Assembly (NCBI RefSeq): GCF_900112845.1
Contig: NZ_FONG01000008.1
Span: 1 to 64,000 of the forward strand
Direction of reading: 5' to 3'
Origin: Actinacidiphila alni
GTDB taxonomy: Bacteria > Actinomycetota > Actinomycetes > Streptomycetales > Streptomycetaceae
DNA: 64,000 bases
Shown here in pieces: positions 9,544 to 17,563 of this stretch (position 1 is its first letter; the number at the start of each line of letters is the position of its first letter). Made by a program: the position numbers and the translations under genes. The notes under the pieces are model-generated. The model worked only from the letters and a program-made list of their open reading frames with translations, ran no database searches and was not told the origin of the DNA.

Positions 9544-11013
9544 CTAGTGGTTGAGGATGCCGAGGTCCGGGCGCGCCACGGGCACCGCGACCATGCCGTG
9601 GTCGTCCGACATCGGCTGGATGGTGAACATCGGCACCCCGTCCAGCGGCACCGCCAGCGTCCGGGAGGCGTAGACGGGCCCGCCGGAGACGGTCTCGACG
9701 GTCACCGCGAAGGTGCCCTTGCCGGATTCGGGCAGCGGCGGCGGTACGGCGACGGTGGTGCCCGCCTTGACGCTGATCGTCTTCAACACCGGTGAACCGC
9801 CGGTGGAACCGGCCGACGAGGTGATCTTGACGCTGGCGTCCTTGCCGACGGCGACCAGCGACAAGGTGGAGCCCTTGGTGCGGTTGTCGGCGACGGTGGA
9901 GCGGGCGCCGACCTCGGGGACCGCGGGCACGAAGGCCATCTCCTGTTTGCTGCCCTTGCCCCGGGTGACGATCACGCCCGCCACCACGGGAACGGCCGCG
10001 TGCACCTTGCTGGAGCCGATCAGCAGCGACCCGGCCTCGCCCTTGGTGAGGTCCTTGAGATCCGCCGAACTGGTCATGCCGCTCTTGACGTGCATCGTCT
10101 CGTGTCCGGCCGGGGTGATCAGACCGGTCGGCGTCGCCAGTTGCAGCGTCAGGTCGGCGTCGTCGGAGCCGGCCGCGTAGACCACCAGGCGCACATCGGA
10201 GGCGTCGGCGGGGATGCCGGGCAGTACCAGGCTGGTGGCGGGTTCCGCCGCCGGGGGCAGCCAGTCGCTGCCGAGCTTCTTGTCGACGGCCTGGACGGCC
10301 GCGCCCACCCGGCCGCTGCGGGCCACCACGTGCACGGTGAGGTCCTGCACCTTGTCGGCGACGAGCGTGGACAGCAGCACGGGGACGGCCGTCTTGCCCG
10401 CCACAGTGATGCCGTCGCCCGTGGACGCCTTCAGCAGGCCGTCCTTGCCGTACAGCTCGACGTCCACGACCGCCGGGGTGTCGTCGGGGTTGACCAGGTG
10501 CAGGTAGTCCTGCCGGTCGGCGCCCGTGCTGGCACCGGCGAACCAGAATTCGCTGTCCGGTGCGGCGCAGGAGGTGCCGAGCATGCCGCGGCCGTCCCCG
10601 GTGTCCACCACGGTGGTCTGCTGGACGGTCCAGCCGGGGGCCAGCGGCCCGTCGGCCGTGCCGATGAGCGCGGGCGCGTCCGGCTTGTCCGTGGTGCTGG
10701 TGGCGGGCTTCCCGGCCGCCGTCAGCGGCTTGAGGGCCTTGCCCTTGGGTGTGGCCGGCACCAATTGCGCGCTGCCCGAGCCGCCGGCGCCGCCGGACGC
10801 CCCCTGCGGGGTGAACGAGGTGTACGTGGTCTTCGCGAATTCCGATCCGGACGGTGCCGGGCACAGCAGATTGCTGCGCTGCACCGGGAGCCTGGCCGCC
10901 GACGCGACCGGGGCGGTGTCGTGGTCGTCGCCGCCGCCGGTCACCACGGCGGCACCGGTCAGTACGGCCAGGGCGGCGACGGCGCCCGCCAGGGAGATCG
11001 TGCTGCGGTTCAC
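9544..11013 (-). CDS. DUF5719 family exported protein
   Basis: This 489-aa protein has an N-terminal signal or anchor segment (ISLAGAVAALAVLTGAAVV, residues about 6-24). The remainder is a long beta-rich extracytoplasmic portion with repeated Ala/Gly/Thr/Val strands and very few charged helices. It matches the DUF5719 family, whose biochemical role is not known to me. Its GTG start overlaps the stop of the giant glycosyltransferase gene (GTGA, 11010-11013), so the two are translationally coupled and probably work together in export or assembly of a cell-surface glycan. Gene order glycosyltransferase then DUF5719 then stop, on the minus strand. Confidence 0.82.
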   Translation of the reverse strand: MNRSTISLAGAVAALAVLTGAAVVTGGGDDHDTAPVASAARLPVQRSNLLCPAPSGSEFAKTTYTSFTPQGASGGAGGSGSAQLVPATPKGKALKPLTAAGKPATSTTDKPDAPALIGTADGPLAPGWTVQQTTVVDTGDGRGMLGTSCAAPDSEFWFAGASTGADRQDYLHLVNPDDTPAVVDVELYGKDGLLKASTGDGITVAGKTAVPVLLSTLVADKVQDLTVHVVARSGRVGAAVQAVDKKLGSDWLPPAAEPATSLVLPGIPADASDVRLVVYAAGSDDADLTLQLATPTGLITPAGHETMHVKSGMTSSADLKDLTKGEAGSLLIGSSKVHAAVPVVAGVIVTRGKGSKQEMAFVPAVPEVGARSTVADNRTKGSTLSLVAVGKDASVKITSSAGSTGGSPVLKTISVKAGTTVAVPPPLPESGKGTFAVTVETVSGGPVYASRTLAVPLDGVPMFTIQPMSDDHGMVAVPVARPDLGILNH

Positions 11014-14000
11014 TGCTGGTCGCTCCCGTCGCGGCGCTGGTCACCTTCGGCGTAGTACGGGGCCGCCGGGTCGCCGTACGCGGCCGGGTCGTAGGGCGGC
11101 TGCGCGCCGTACTGCTGCTGGTCGTAGCCGGACTCGTCGTGGCCGCCCGAGGCGTACGGGTCGTATCCGGGGGGCGGCGGGACCGGGAAGCCGTACTGGT
11201 CGGTGTAGCCGCCCTGCTGCTGCTCGTACGCGCCCGTGTCGGCCGCATATTGGTCGGCGCCGACCGCGTACTGCTCGTTTTCCGGCGCATATTGCTGCTG
11301 ACCGTCCCACTGCTGCGGGTCGCCGCCGGTGCCGTAGCCGTTGTCCTGCGGCGGGTAGCCGTAGAACTGCTGCTGCTCGCCGGTGTCCGGCACGGGGACG
11401 GCGTACGGGTCGTAGCCGCCCTCTGCCGGGTCGTACGCCGTCTGCTGCGGGCTGTCGGCGTCCGGGGCGCCGTCCGGGCCCCGGTCGGGCCGCTGGGCGG
11501 CGAAGGCGGCCTGTGCGGGCTCCTGGGTGCCGGTCCGCTCGCCGCTCGCGTCCGCGTCCATGTCCTCGGCGGCGGCCTCGGCCTCCGCCGCGGCCTGGAG
11601 GCGGCGGGCGCGGCGGCCTTCACCACTGCCCTGCGCGGGAATACGGGCGGCACCTTCCGTCTCGGCCTCCGGCAGGTCGTCGTCGATCTCGCGGCGGCGG
11701 CCCGGCAGGGCCAGCACGATCACCAGGAGCAGCAGCAGAGCCTGCGCGCCCAGCCAGAAGGTGTGGGTGAACGGCTCCTCATAGGTGACGTCCAGCCGGC
11801 CGCCGGTGGCGGGCAGTTCGAAGCCCTGCGCCCAGCCGTCGACCGTGGTCCTGGGCAGCGCGGAGCCGTCCAGGGTGGCGTGCCAGCCGGCGGCGGCGGA
11901 GTCCGCCAGCCGCAGTACGCGGCCGTCGGGGCCCGCGGGGATCTTGGTGTGCGCCTCGACCTTGCCCGCGGCGACCGCGAGGGGCTGGGCGTTCTTGCTG
12001 GTGATCGTCACCCTGGAGACGGGCGCGTTGACCCGCCACAATTCGCTGCCGTCGGCCTGGCTGAGCCGGGACAGGCCCGGGGTGCTGTCCAGGACGTGGG
12101 CCACAGAGCGGGGCGCGTCCTTCTGCGCCAGGACGTAGCGGACGGCGTATCCGGCAAGGCGGCTGCCCTGGTCCGCGCCGGAACCCGCCACCAGGTTGGC
12201 GACGACGGTGTCCAGGTCGGTGTCGCGGGACGCCTCGGCGGCCAGTTCGGCGTCGCCGATCCGCGCGCCGGAGCCGCGTACCAGGGCGTAGGAGATACGG
12301 CCCTCGGTGCCGTTGAGCACCAGGGTGCGGGGCTGGTCGCGGGAGGTGCTCTCCTCGGCGACGAAGGCGGGCACCTGCTGCGGGTCGTGGCGCTTGATCG
12401 GCCCGTTGGCGCCGTCGGCGACCCAGGTGAAGGCGGCCAGCAGCGGCGCGGCGACCGCGGCCAGCGCGATCAGGCCCGCCACGGGCTGCCGCCAGCCGAA
12501 TCCGCTGGCGGCGATCCGCTCGTTGGCGCCTTCCGCGCCGATCGCGGCGGCGGTCAGCAGGGCGAGACCGTAGACGAGCGTGGCGGGGCCCGCCCAGTCC
12601 TTGCCGTTCTCGACGACGGCGAAGAGCAGTCCGGTCGCGGCGGCGGCCCAGGCGGCGACGATCGCGGTACGGCGGGTGTCGCGCATCAGGGCGGCGAGCG
12701 CCGCGAGCACGACGCCGATCAGCAGGAAGGCGGCGCCCGCCTTGGGGCCGCCCGGGCTGAGCAGCAGCAGATCGGTGGCGGACGCGCTCTTGGTGCCGTA
12801 CGGCAGTCCCGCCTGGTGCAGCAGGCGGCCGGGGTGCGACAGCAGCGTCAGCGACCAGGGGGCCAGCAGCACGATGGGGGTGATCAGCAGGGCCGCGAAG
12901 CGCAGCAGGTGCGGCACCAGGAGCTGCTGCTGGCCGCGTACCAGCCGCCAGCCGACGGTGACGGCCGCCAGGACGAGCGCGATCGGCCAGGTGACCGGGG
13001 TGAAGGCGGTGGTGAAGGTGAGCATCAGCGCCAGCGCCCAGGTGGAGCGCCAGCCGGGCCTGGCGCCGCGTTCCACGGCGCCGTCGGTGAGCTGGAGCCC
13101 GGCGGCGCCGACGGCGGCGCGCGCCATCAGCGGCAGCAGGATCGCCAGAACGGCGGTACCCAGGCGGCCGGTGGCCAGCGCGCCGGTCGCGGCGGGCAGG
13201 AAGGCGTACGCGACCGACGCCCAGGCGCGCAGCAGGCGCGATTCGACCAGCGGCCGGGACGCGAAGTAGGCGGTGATTCCGGCCAGCGGCACCGAGGCCA
13301 CTAGCAGCAGGGTGAGGGTGAGTCCCGTGGAGCCGAACAGCACGGTCGCGAAGAGCGCGAGGACCGCAATGTACGGCGGCGCGGACTGGGTACCGCCGGT
13401 GCCCAGGGCGTGCCAGGAACCGGCGTAGGTGCCCCACAGGTCGGACGCGCCGGGGTCGGCGGGCAGCAGGGCGCCGCCGAAGAGCGCTCCGCCGCCGAGC
13501 AGCGAGCGGCAGGCGGCGAGCGAGACGACCAGCAGGACGGCGAAGAGCACCGGCCCCGGCTTGCGGGCCAGCCGCTTGAGCCGCGCGAATTGCTCGACTT
13601 CCAGGAAGTCGCCGTCCTCGTCGCCGGGACCGGACTCGACGGCGCCGCCGTGCCGCCCTGCGGCGGCCGACGCGGCGTCGGCGCGGCCCGCGACATTGCT
13701 GACGACCTGGTCGACGGTGGCGCGTACGGTCGCGCCGGGCGGCGGGAACAGCGGGCGCAGCTCGGACGGCGGTACGGCGCCGCGGCCTCTGCGGCGCCGG
13801 GCGGCGAGCACCCTGCCGGGGCGCAGCAGGACGCCGAGCAGGCCGACGATCTCGTCGACGGCCTGGCCGGGCACCTTGCCGACGAGGTAGGCCAGGGTGC
13901 GCAGCAGGGTGCCGAGCACGATCCGCAGCATCACGTAGGGCAGCAGCGGGCCGCGGGTGTTGGCCAGCAGCGTGTAGACGGCGCCGGCCTTGTCGACGCG

Positions 14001-14879
14001 GTGCGGGTTGACCGCGGAGCGGCCCGCGCAGTCCACCGGGCGGCGCTCGCGGGAGGCGGCCTCGGCGTGCCACATGACGGCGTCCGGGGCGACCAGCACG
14101 GTGTGGCCCGCGGCCTGCGCGCGCCAGCAGAAGTCGACGTCGTCACGCATCAGGGGCAGCCTGCGGTCGAAGCCGCCCAGTTCCTCCCACACGTCGCGGC
14201 GTACCAGCATGCCCGCCGAGGACACCGACAGCACCTGGCGGACCTGGTCGTGCTGGCCCTGGTCCTGTTCGCGGCGCTCCAGCGCGGTCCAGCGGCGCCC
14301 GCTGCGGGCGATGCTGACGCCGACCTCCAGGAGTTGCCTGCGGTCGAACCAGCTGCGCAGCTTGGGTCCGATGATCGTGGCGGACGGCGAGGCGTCGGCG
14401 GTGCGCAGCAGCGCGGCCAGCGCCCCCGGGTCGGGCTCGCAGTCGTCGTGCAGCAGCCACAGCCACTGCACGGGGGCGCCGTGCGGCTGCTCCGGCTCGT
14501 CGTACGCGTCGTCGTTCCAGGTCCGGTTGACCGGGTCCCAGCCGCTGCGGCGCCCGAGGTACGGAAGCTGCTCGGCGGACAGCGGTGCGGCGGCCCTGGC
14601 GGCCTCCTCGACCGCGGCGCCGAAGCCCGTACGACGGGCCAGGTGCAGCACGCGCTGGTCGCCGAGCGAATCGGCGAGCAGCCGGGCGGAGTCGTCCGCG
14701 CTGCCGGTGTCGGCGGCGATCACCTCCTGGACCGGACGGTCCTGGGAGAGCAGGCCGGCGAGCGCTTTGGGCAGCCAGCGCGCGCCGTCGTGCGCGACCA
14801 GCACGGCGGTGACGACGTGGCGCGGGAACTCAGGGGTGCCGGCCGGGAAGAAGGCCGGTGCTGGGCTGTTCACGGACAT
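11010..14879 (-). CDS. Large membrane glycosyltransferase, family 2
   Basis: This protein of about 1289 aa carries an N-terminal GT2 domain (residues 1-270). It begins RHVVTAVLVAHDGARWLPKALAGLL, with LLHDDCEPDPGALAALL as the acidic metal and nucleotide-sugar motif and MRDDVDFCWRAQAAGH as the acceptor motif. A membrane domain follows, with about a dozen hydrophobic segments from residue 300, and then a large extracytoplasmic stretch. The last membrane segment (FWLGAQALLLLLVIVLALPGRRR) precedes a cytoplasmic tail of about 200 residues that is extremely rich in Gln, Tyr, Gly, Pro and Asp. ATG 14879 starts the GT domain cleanly. It probably transfers sugar onto a lipid-linked or extracellular acceptor, but the substrate is unknown. 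Confidence 0.9.
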   Translation of the reverse strand: MSVNSPAPAFFPAGTPEFPRHVVTAVLVAHDGARWLPKALAGLLSQDRPVQEVIAADTGSADDSARLLADSLGDQRVLHLARRTGFGAAVEEAARAAAPLSAEQLPYLGRRSGWDPVNRTWNDDAYDEPEQPHGAPVQWLWLLHDDCEPDPGALAALLRTADASPSATIIGPKLRSWFDRRQLLEVGVSIARSGRRWTALERREQDQGQHDQVRQVLSVSSAGMLVRRDVWEELGGFDRRLPLMRDDVDFCWRAQAAGHTVLVAPDAVMWHAEAASRERRPVDCAGRSAVNPHRVDKAGAVYTLLANTRGPLLPYVMLRIVLGTLLRTLAYLVGKVPGQAVDEIVGLLGVLLRPGRVLAARRRRGRGAVPPSELRPLFPPPGATVRATVDQVVSNVAGRADAASAAAGRHGGAVESGPGDEDGDFLEVEQFARLKRLARKPGPVLFAVLLVVSLAACRSLLGGGALFGGALLPADPGASDLWGTYAGSWHALGTGGTQSAPPYIAVLALFATVLFGSTGLTLTLLLVASVPLAGITAYFASRPLVESRLLRAWASVAYAFLPAATGALATGRLGTAVLAILLPLMARAAVGAAGLQLTDGAVERGARPGWRSTWALALMLTFTTAFTPVTWPIALVLAAVTVGWRLVRGQQQLLVPHLLRFAALLITPIVLLAPWSLTLLSHPGRLLHQAGLPYGTKSASATDLLLLSPGGPKAGAAFLLIGVVLAALAALMRDTRRTAIVAAWAAAATGLLFAVVENGKDWAGPATLVYGLALLTAAAIGAEGANERIAASGFGWRQPVAGLIALAAVAAPLLAAFTWVADGANGPIKRHDPQQVPAFVAEESTSRDQPRTLVLNGTEGRISYALVRGSGARIGDAELAAEASRDTDLDTVVANLVAGSGADQGSRLAGYAVRYVLAQKDAPRSVAHVLDSTPGLSRLSQADGSELWRVNAPVSRVTITSKNAQPLAVAAGKVEAHTKIPAGPDGRVLRLADSAAAGWHATLDGSALPRTTVDGWAQGFELPATGGRLDVTYEEPFTHTFWLGAQALLLLLVIVLALPGRRREIDDDLPEAETEGAARIPAQGSGEGRRARRLQAAAEAEAAAEDMDADASGERTGTQEPAQAAFAAQRPDRGPDGAPDADSPQQTAYDPAEGGYDPYAVPVPDTGEQQQFYGYPPQDNGYGTGGDPQQWDGQQQYAPENEQYAVGADQYAADTGAYEQQQGGYTDQYGFPVPPPPGYDPYASGGHDESGYDQQQYGAQPPYDPAAYGDPAAPYYAEGDQRRDGSDQQ

Positions 14880-15008
14880 CGAGGTTCGGGCCCCGGTTCG
14901 CTGGACTGCGGCTGACGCGTCGGCCCACTGGGGGCGGGGAGCGTCTCGGACGGGCCCCCACACTAACGGCTTACGCCGCCGGCTCCGTCCGGGTGTGAGA
15001 ACAACAGC

Positions 15009-15046
15009 AGCCCGCCTCCCGTGCCGGTGGGCGCGGGAAGCGGGCT
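15009..15046 (-). terminator. Hairpin terminator after whiB
   Basis: The inverted repeat AGCCCGCCTCCCG (15009-15021) / CGGGAAGCGGGCT (15034-15046) has one internal mismatch. It lies about 75 bp beyond the whiB stop and before the glycosyltransferase start. It probably ends the whiB transcript. Confidence 0.55.
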
Positions 15047-15122
15047 GTCGTCCGGGAAAAACGGTGCGGTGCGCGGCCGGTCCCGGGGGCCGCCCGGGGC
15101 CGGGCCGCGGCGGGGTGCGCGG

Positions 15123-15386
15123 TCAGACGACGCCCTTCTTCAGGCGGCGGCGCTCGCGCTCGGACAGGCCGCCCCAGATGCCGAACCGCTCGTCGTTGGC
15201 GAGGGCGTACTCCAGGCAGTCGGAACGGACTTCACAGGCGAGGCAGACTTTCTTCGCCTCACGTGTGGAACCGCCCTTTTCCGGGAAGAAGGACTCAGGG
15301 TCGGTCTGCGCACACAGCGCGCGCTCCTGCCAGCCGAGTTCCTCGTCGGCCTCTTCGGCCAGCAGCAACTGGAACTGCTCGGTCAT
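15123..15386 (-). CDS. whiB: Sporulation regulator WhiB
   Basis: This 87-aa iron-sulfur transcription factor is required in Streptomyces for aerial hyphae to stop growing and septate, acting together with WhiA. The four cluster ligands are Cys25, Cys48, Cys51 and Cys57, in the pattern C-x22-C-x2-C-x5-C. They are followed by the Wbl turn GIWGG and the basic tail SERERRRLKKGVV. The sequence LGWQERALCAQTDPESFFPE is essentially that of classical WhiB rather than WhiD or WblE. It is transcribed away from a 634-bp regulatory gap, and a hairpin follows it. Confidence 0.97.
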   Translation of the reverse strand: MTEQFQLLLAEEADEELGWQERALCAQTDPESFFPEKGGSTREAKKVCLACEVRSDCLEYALANDERFGIWGGLSERERRRLKKGVV

Positions 15387-15811
15387 GCGCGCCCCTCGTC
15401 TGTCGTGCTTCCCCGTGATGTTGCCGTCACCATGAGCGGCCTAACGACACGAGTGAAATTACAAGTGTGCCGATCCGGGCCAGTCAAGCCGAGATCTGCT
15501 ATTGGGCCCGTTATTCACTCCGCTGAACCAAGAGGTGACAGAAAGTGTTGATATCGGCCTAAAATCCGGTACCCGTCAACCATGGTCCAGTCAGTCCACC
15601 GCTCACACCTCGTCAGACGCCTTGGCAACGCGCCGCGTTCCGCCATTCGGGTGAAGCGTTGTGGATCACATTCCGATCACAGAAGCACAACAGCACAACG
15701 TGCTCTTCATGCGGTTGCCGCACCACATATCCGCACACTTCTGCGCACAAACCTTTCACCAATCACTTCTGCCGGATCAGGTGAAAGATTCGCGACATTC
15801 CGGACATTGGG
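15387..15811. promoter_or_regulatory. Regulatory gap upstream of whiB and cysteine dioxygenase
   Basis: About 425 bp with no convincing gene. It is noticeably less G+C-rich than the flanks. It must hold the whiB promoter(s) on the minus strand. Visible structure includes a perfect 8-bp inverted repeat CTTTCACC (15753-15760) / GGTGAAAG (15780-15787) with a 19-bp spacer, and short direct repeats such as GATCACATTCCGATCACA (15664-15681). whiB is a target of developmental regulators (BldD, BldM) in model Streptomyces, but I cannot assign a specific box to any of them. Confidence 0.5.
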
Positions 15812-15841
15812 TTGACAAGCGGTGCGCGGGACCGGTGTCCT
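15812..15841 (+). promoter_or_regulatory. Candidate promoter for the leader peptide and CDO
   Basis: A perfect -35 TTGACA (15812-15817) is followed after 18 bp by a weak -10-like TGTCCT (15836-15841). Transcription would begin 7-8 nt later, at or next to the A of ATG 15849. The leader peptide has no ribosome-binding site, which agrees with a leaderless transcript. The weak -10 is the main reservation. Confidence 0.45.
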
Positions 15842-15848
15842 TGTGCAC

Positions 15849-15947
15849 ATGCCTGCTGAGCACCACGCGCCCTACCGGACTCGCCGTCGCGAGTCCCGCT
15901 GCGTCGCGCTCGCACAGAGCTGTTGTCGTTCCTGTCGTTGCCGCTGA
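15849..15947 (+). CDS. Putative cysteine-rich leader peptide, 32 aa
   Basis: The reading frame is ATG CCT GCT GAG ... TGC CGC TGA. The peptide starts MPAEHHAPYRTRRRESRC and ends CCRSCRCR. It has five Cys (18, 25, 26, 29, 31), three of them encoded by TGT, a rare codon in this genome, as well as many Arg. It lies 73 bp upstream of the cysteine dioxygenase ATG on the same strand, behind a TTGACA box and without a ribosome site. Poly-cysteine leaderless ORFs in mycobacteria attenuate downstream sulfur genes in response to Cys-tRNA supply. The same role is inferred here, with no protein function of its own. Confidence 0.6.
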   Translation: MPAEHHAPYRTRRRESRCVALAQSCCRSCRCR

Positions 15948-16020
15948 GTCCCCTGTCCAGGACCTGATCACGGACCTGGCACCGCCTCGCCACTCGCGCA
16001 TCACCAAGGAACACACCTTC

Positions 16021-16593
16021 ATGTACAGCGATGTCTCGATCGCCGGTGACCCGCTCGCCCTGCCCCACCTGCTCCCCCCGGTGCCGCAACACCCCGGCAC
16101 CGTCGCGGAGTTCGCCGGACTCGCCCGCTCCATCGCCGCCGACCGCGAGCGCTGGGCCCCCCAGGTGCGCTACGACGCCACCACCCGCTGGTACGCACGC
16201 CTGCGCACCGGCCCCGGCTACGAGGTGTGGCTGCTGAGCTGGCTGCCCGGCCAGAGCAGCGGTCTGCACGACCACGGTCCCTCCTCCGGTGTCCTCACCG
16301 TCCTCCAGGGTTCGCTGCGCGAGCGCAGCCGGAGCGGTGCCGGGGGCGGTACCGGTGTGGGAGTCGGCACCGGTGTGGGGGTCGGCACCGGTGGCGAGAT
16401 CAGCCGGACCCTGGCCGAGGGCGCCCAGCGCGCCTTCGCCCCCGGCTACGTCCACGAGGTCGTCAACGACGCACTGGAACCCGCGGTGAGCCTGCACGTC
16501 TACTTCCCCGGTCTCACCGAAATGACCCCGCACGCCTGCACGTCCGCCGCCCCGCGGTCCGCCGTCTCCTCCCGGGCCGCCGCGACGGGCTGA
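16021..16593 (+). CDS. Cysteine dioxygenase
   Basis: This cupin-fold non-heme iron enzyme oxidises L-cysteine with O2 to cysteine sulfinate, and so controls cytosolic cysteine. The 190-aa protein shows the iron-ligand pair His83 and His85 in SGLHDHG and the third ligand His145 in APGYVHEV. The substrate-side Arg/Tyr region is TRWYARLRTGPGYEVWLLSW. A Gly/Val/Thr tandem repeat (residues about 109-125) is inserted between these motifs. ATG 16021 is chosen because AAGGAA precedes it and the family N-terminus begins here. The open frame extends far upstream but is not protein-like. fbiA follows after 13 bp, so they may be co-transcribed. Confidence 0.92.
   Translation: MYSDVSIAGDPLALPHLLPPVPQHPGTVAEFAGLARSIAADRERWAPQVRYDATTRWYARLRTGPGYEVWLLSWLPGQSSGLHDHGPSSGVLTVLQGSLRERSRSGAGGGTGVGVGTGVGVGTGGEISRTLAEGAQRAFAPGYVHEVVNDALEPAVSLHVYFPGLTEMTPHACTSAAPRSAVSSRAAATG
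16351..16395 (+). repeat. 18-bp tandem repeat inside cysteine dioxygenase
   Basis: Two 18-bp units of ACCGGTGTGGGRGTCGGC (16351-16368 and 16369-16386) are followed by a 9-bp partial copy. They encode TGVGVGTGVGVGTGG. The repeat is in frame and sits between the HxH and distal His motifs, so it probably forms a flexible surface loop made by replication slippage. Confidence 0.9.
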
Positions 16594-16606
16594 CAGACTG
16601 TGAACC

Positions 16607-17563
16607 ATGCGAATCGTGGTTCTGGCCGGAGGTATCGGAGGGGCGCGCTTTCTGCGCGGCCTCAAGGCAGCGGCGCCGGAGGCGGAGATCACCGTCATCG
16701 GCAACACCGGAGACGACATCCATCTGTTCGGTCTGAAGGTCTGCCCCGACCTCGACACCGTGATGTACACCCTCGGCGGCGGCATCCACGAGGAGCAGGG
16801 CTGGGGCCGGGCCGAGGAGACCTTCGCGGTCAAGGAGGAACTCGCCGCGTACGGCGTGGGACCCGAGTGGTTCGGGCTCGGCGACCGGGACTTCGCCACC
16901 CACATCGTGCGCACCCAGATGCTCGGCGCGGGCTACCCGCTCAGTGCCGTCACCGAAGCGCTGTGCGCCCGCTGGAAGCCCGGCGTACGCCTGATCCCGA
17001 TGTCCGACGACCGGGTCGAGACGCATGTGCTGGTCGAGATCGACGGTGAGCGCAAGGCCGTTCACTTCCAGGAGTACTGGGTACGGCTGCGGGCGGCCGT
17101 CACCGCGCACGCGGTCGTGCCCGTCGGCGCGGAGGCCGCCAAGCCGGCGCCCGGCGTGCTGGAGGCGATCGGCGCGGCAGACGTCATCGTCTTCCCGCCG
17201 TCCAACCCCGTCGTCAGCATCGGCACCATCCTCGCCGTGCCCGGCGTCCGCGAGGCCATCGCCGAGGCCGGGGTGCCCGTGGTGGGCCTGTCCCCGATCA
17301 TCGGCGACGCCCCGGTGCGCGGCATGGCCGACAAGGTGCTGGCCGCCGTCGGCGTCGAGTCGACGGCCGCGGCCGTCGCCACGCACTACGGCTCCGGGCT
17401 GCTCGACGGCTGGCTCGTCGACACCGTCGACGCCGCTGCCGTGCCCGAGGTGGAGGCGGCCGGTATCCGCTGCCGCGCCGTGCCGCTGCTGATGGACGGT
17501 CCCGAGGCCACGGCGCAAATGGCCAGGGAGGCGCTGACGCTCGCCGAGGAGGTACGGGCATGA
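16607..17563 (+). CDS. fbiA: 2-phospho-L-lactate / PEP transferase (F420)
   Basis: This enzyme transfers the phospho-lactyl or phosphoenolpyruvyl moiety from its guanosine-activated donor to 7,8-didemethyl-8-hydroxy-5-deazariboflavin, giving (dehydro-)F420-0. The 318-aa protein begins with the CofD motif [16 protein letters not shown]. The deazaflavin/GDP motifs [25 protein letters not shown] and [16 protein letters not shown] follow. The stop overlaps the fbiB start (ATGA at 17560), which gives tight coupling. In mycobacteria the same pair lies next to whiB2. Confidence 0.96.
   Translation: MRIVVLAGGIGGARFLRGLKAAAPEAEITVIGNTGDDIHLFGLKVCPDLDTVMYTLGGGIHEEQGWGRAEETFAVKEELAAYGVGPEWFGLGDRDFATHIVRTQMLGAGYPLSAVTEALCARWKPGVRLIPMSDDRVETHVLVEIDGERKAVHFQEYWVRLRAAVTAHAVVPVGAEAAKPAPGVLEAIGAADVIVFPPSNPVVSIGTILAVPGVREAIAEAGVPVVGLSPIIGDAPVRGMADKVLAAVGVESTAAAVATHYGSGLLDGWLVDTVDAAAVPEVEAAGIRCRAVPLLMDGPEATAQMAREALTLAEEVRA

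Noticed and set aside
15661..16020. N-terminal extension of cysteine dioxygenase by 120 codons
   Set aside because: The extension has no family similarity, a non-coding composition, and overlaps the leader peptide in another frame.
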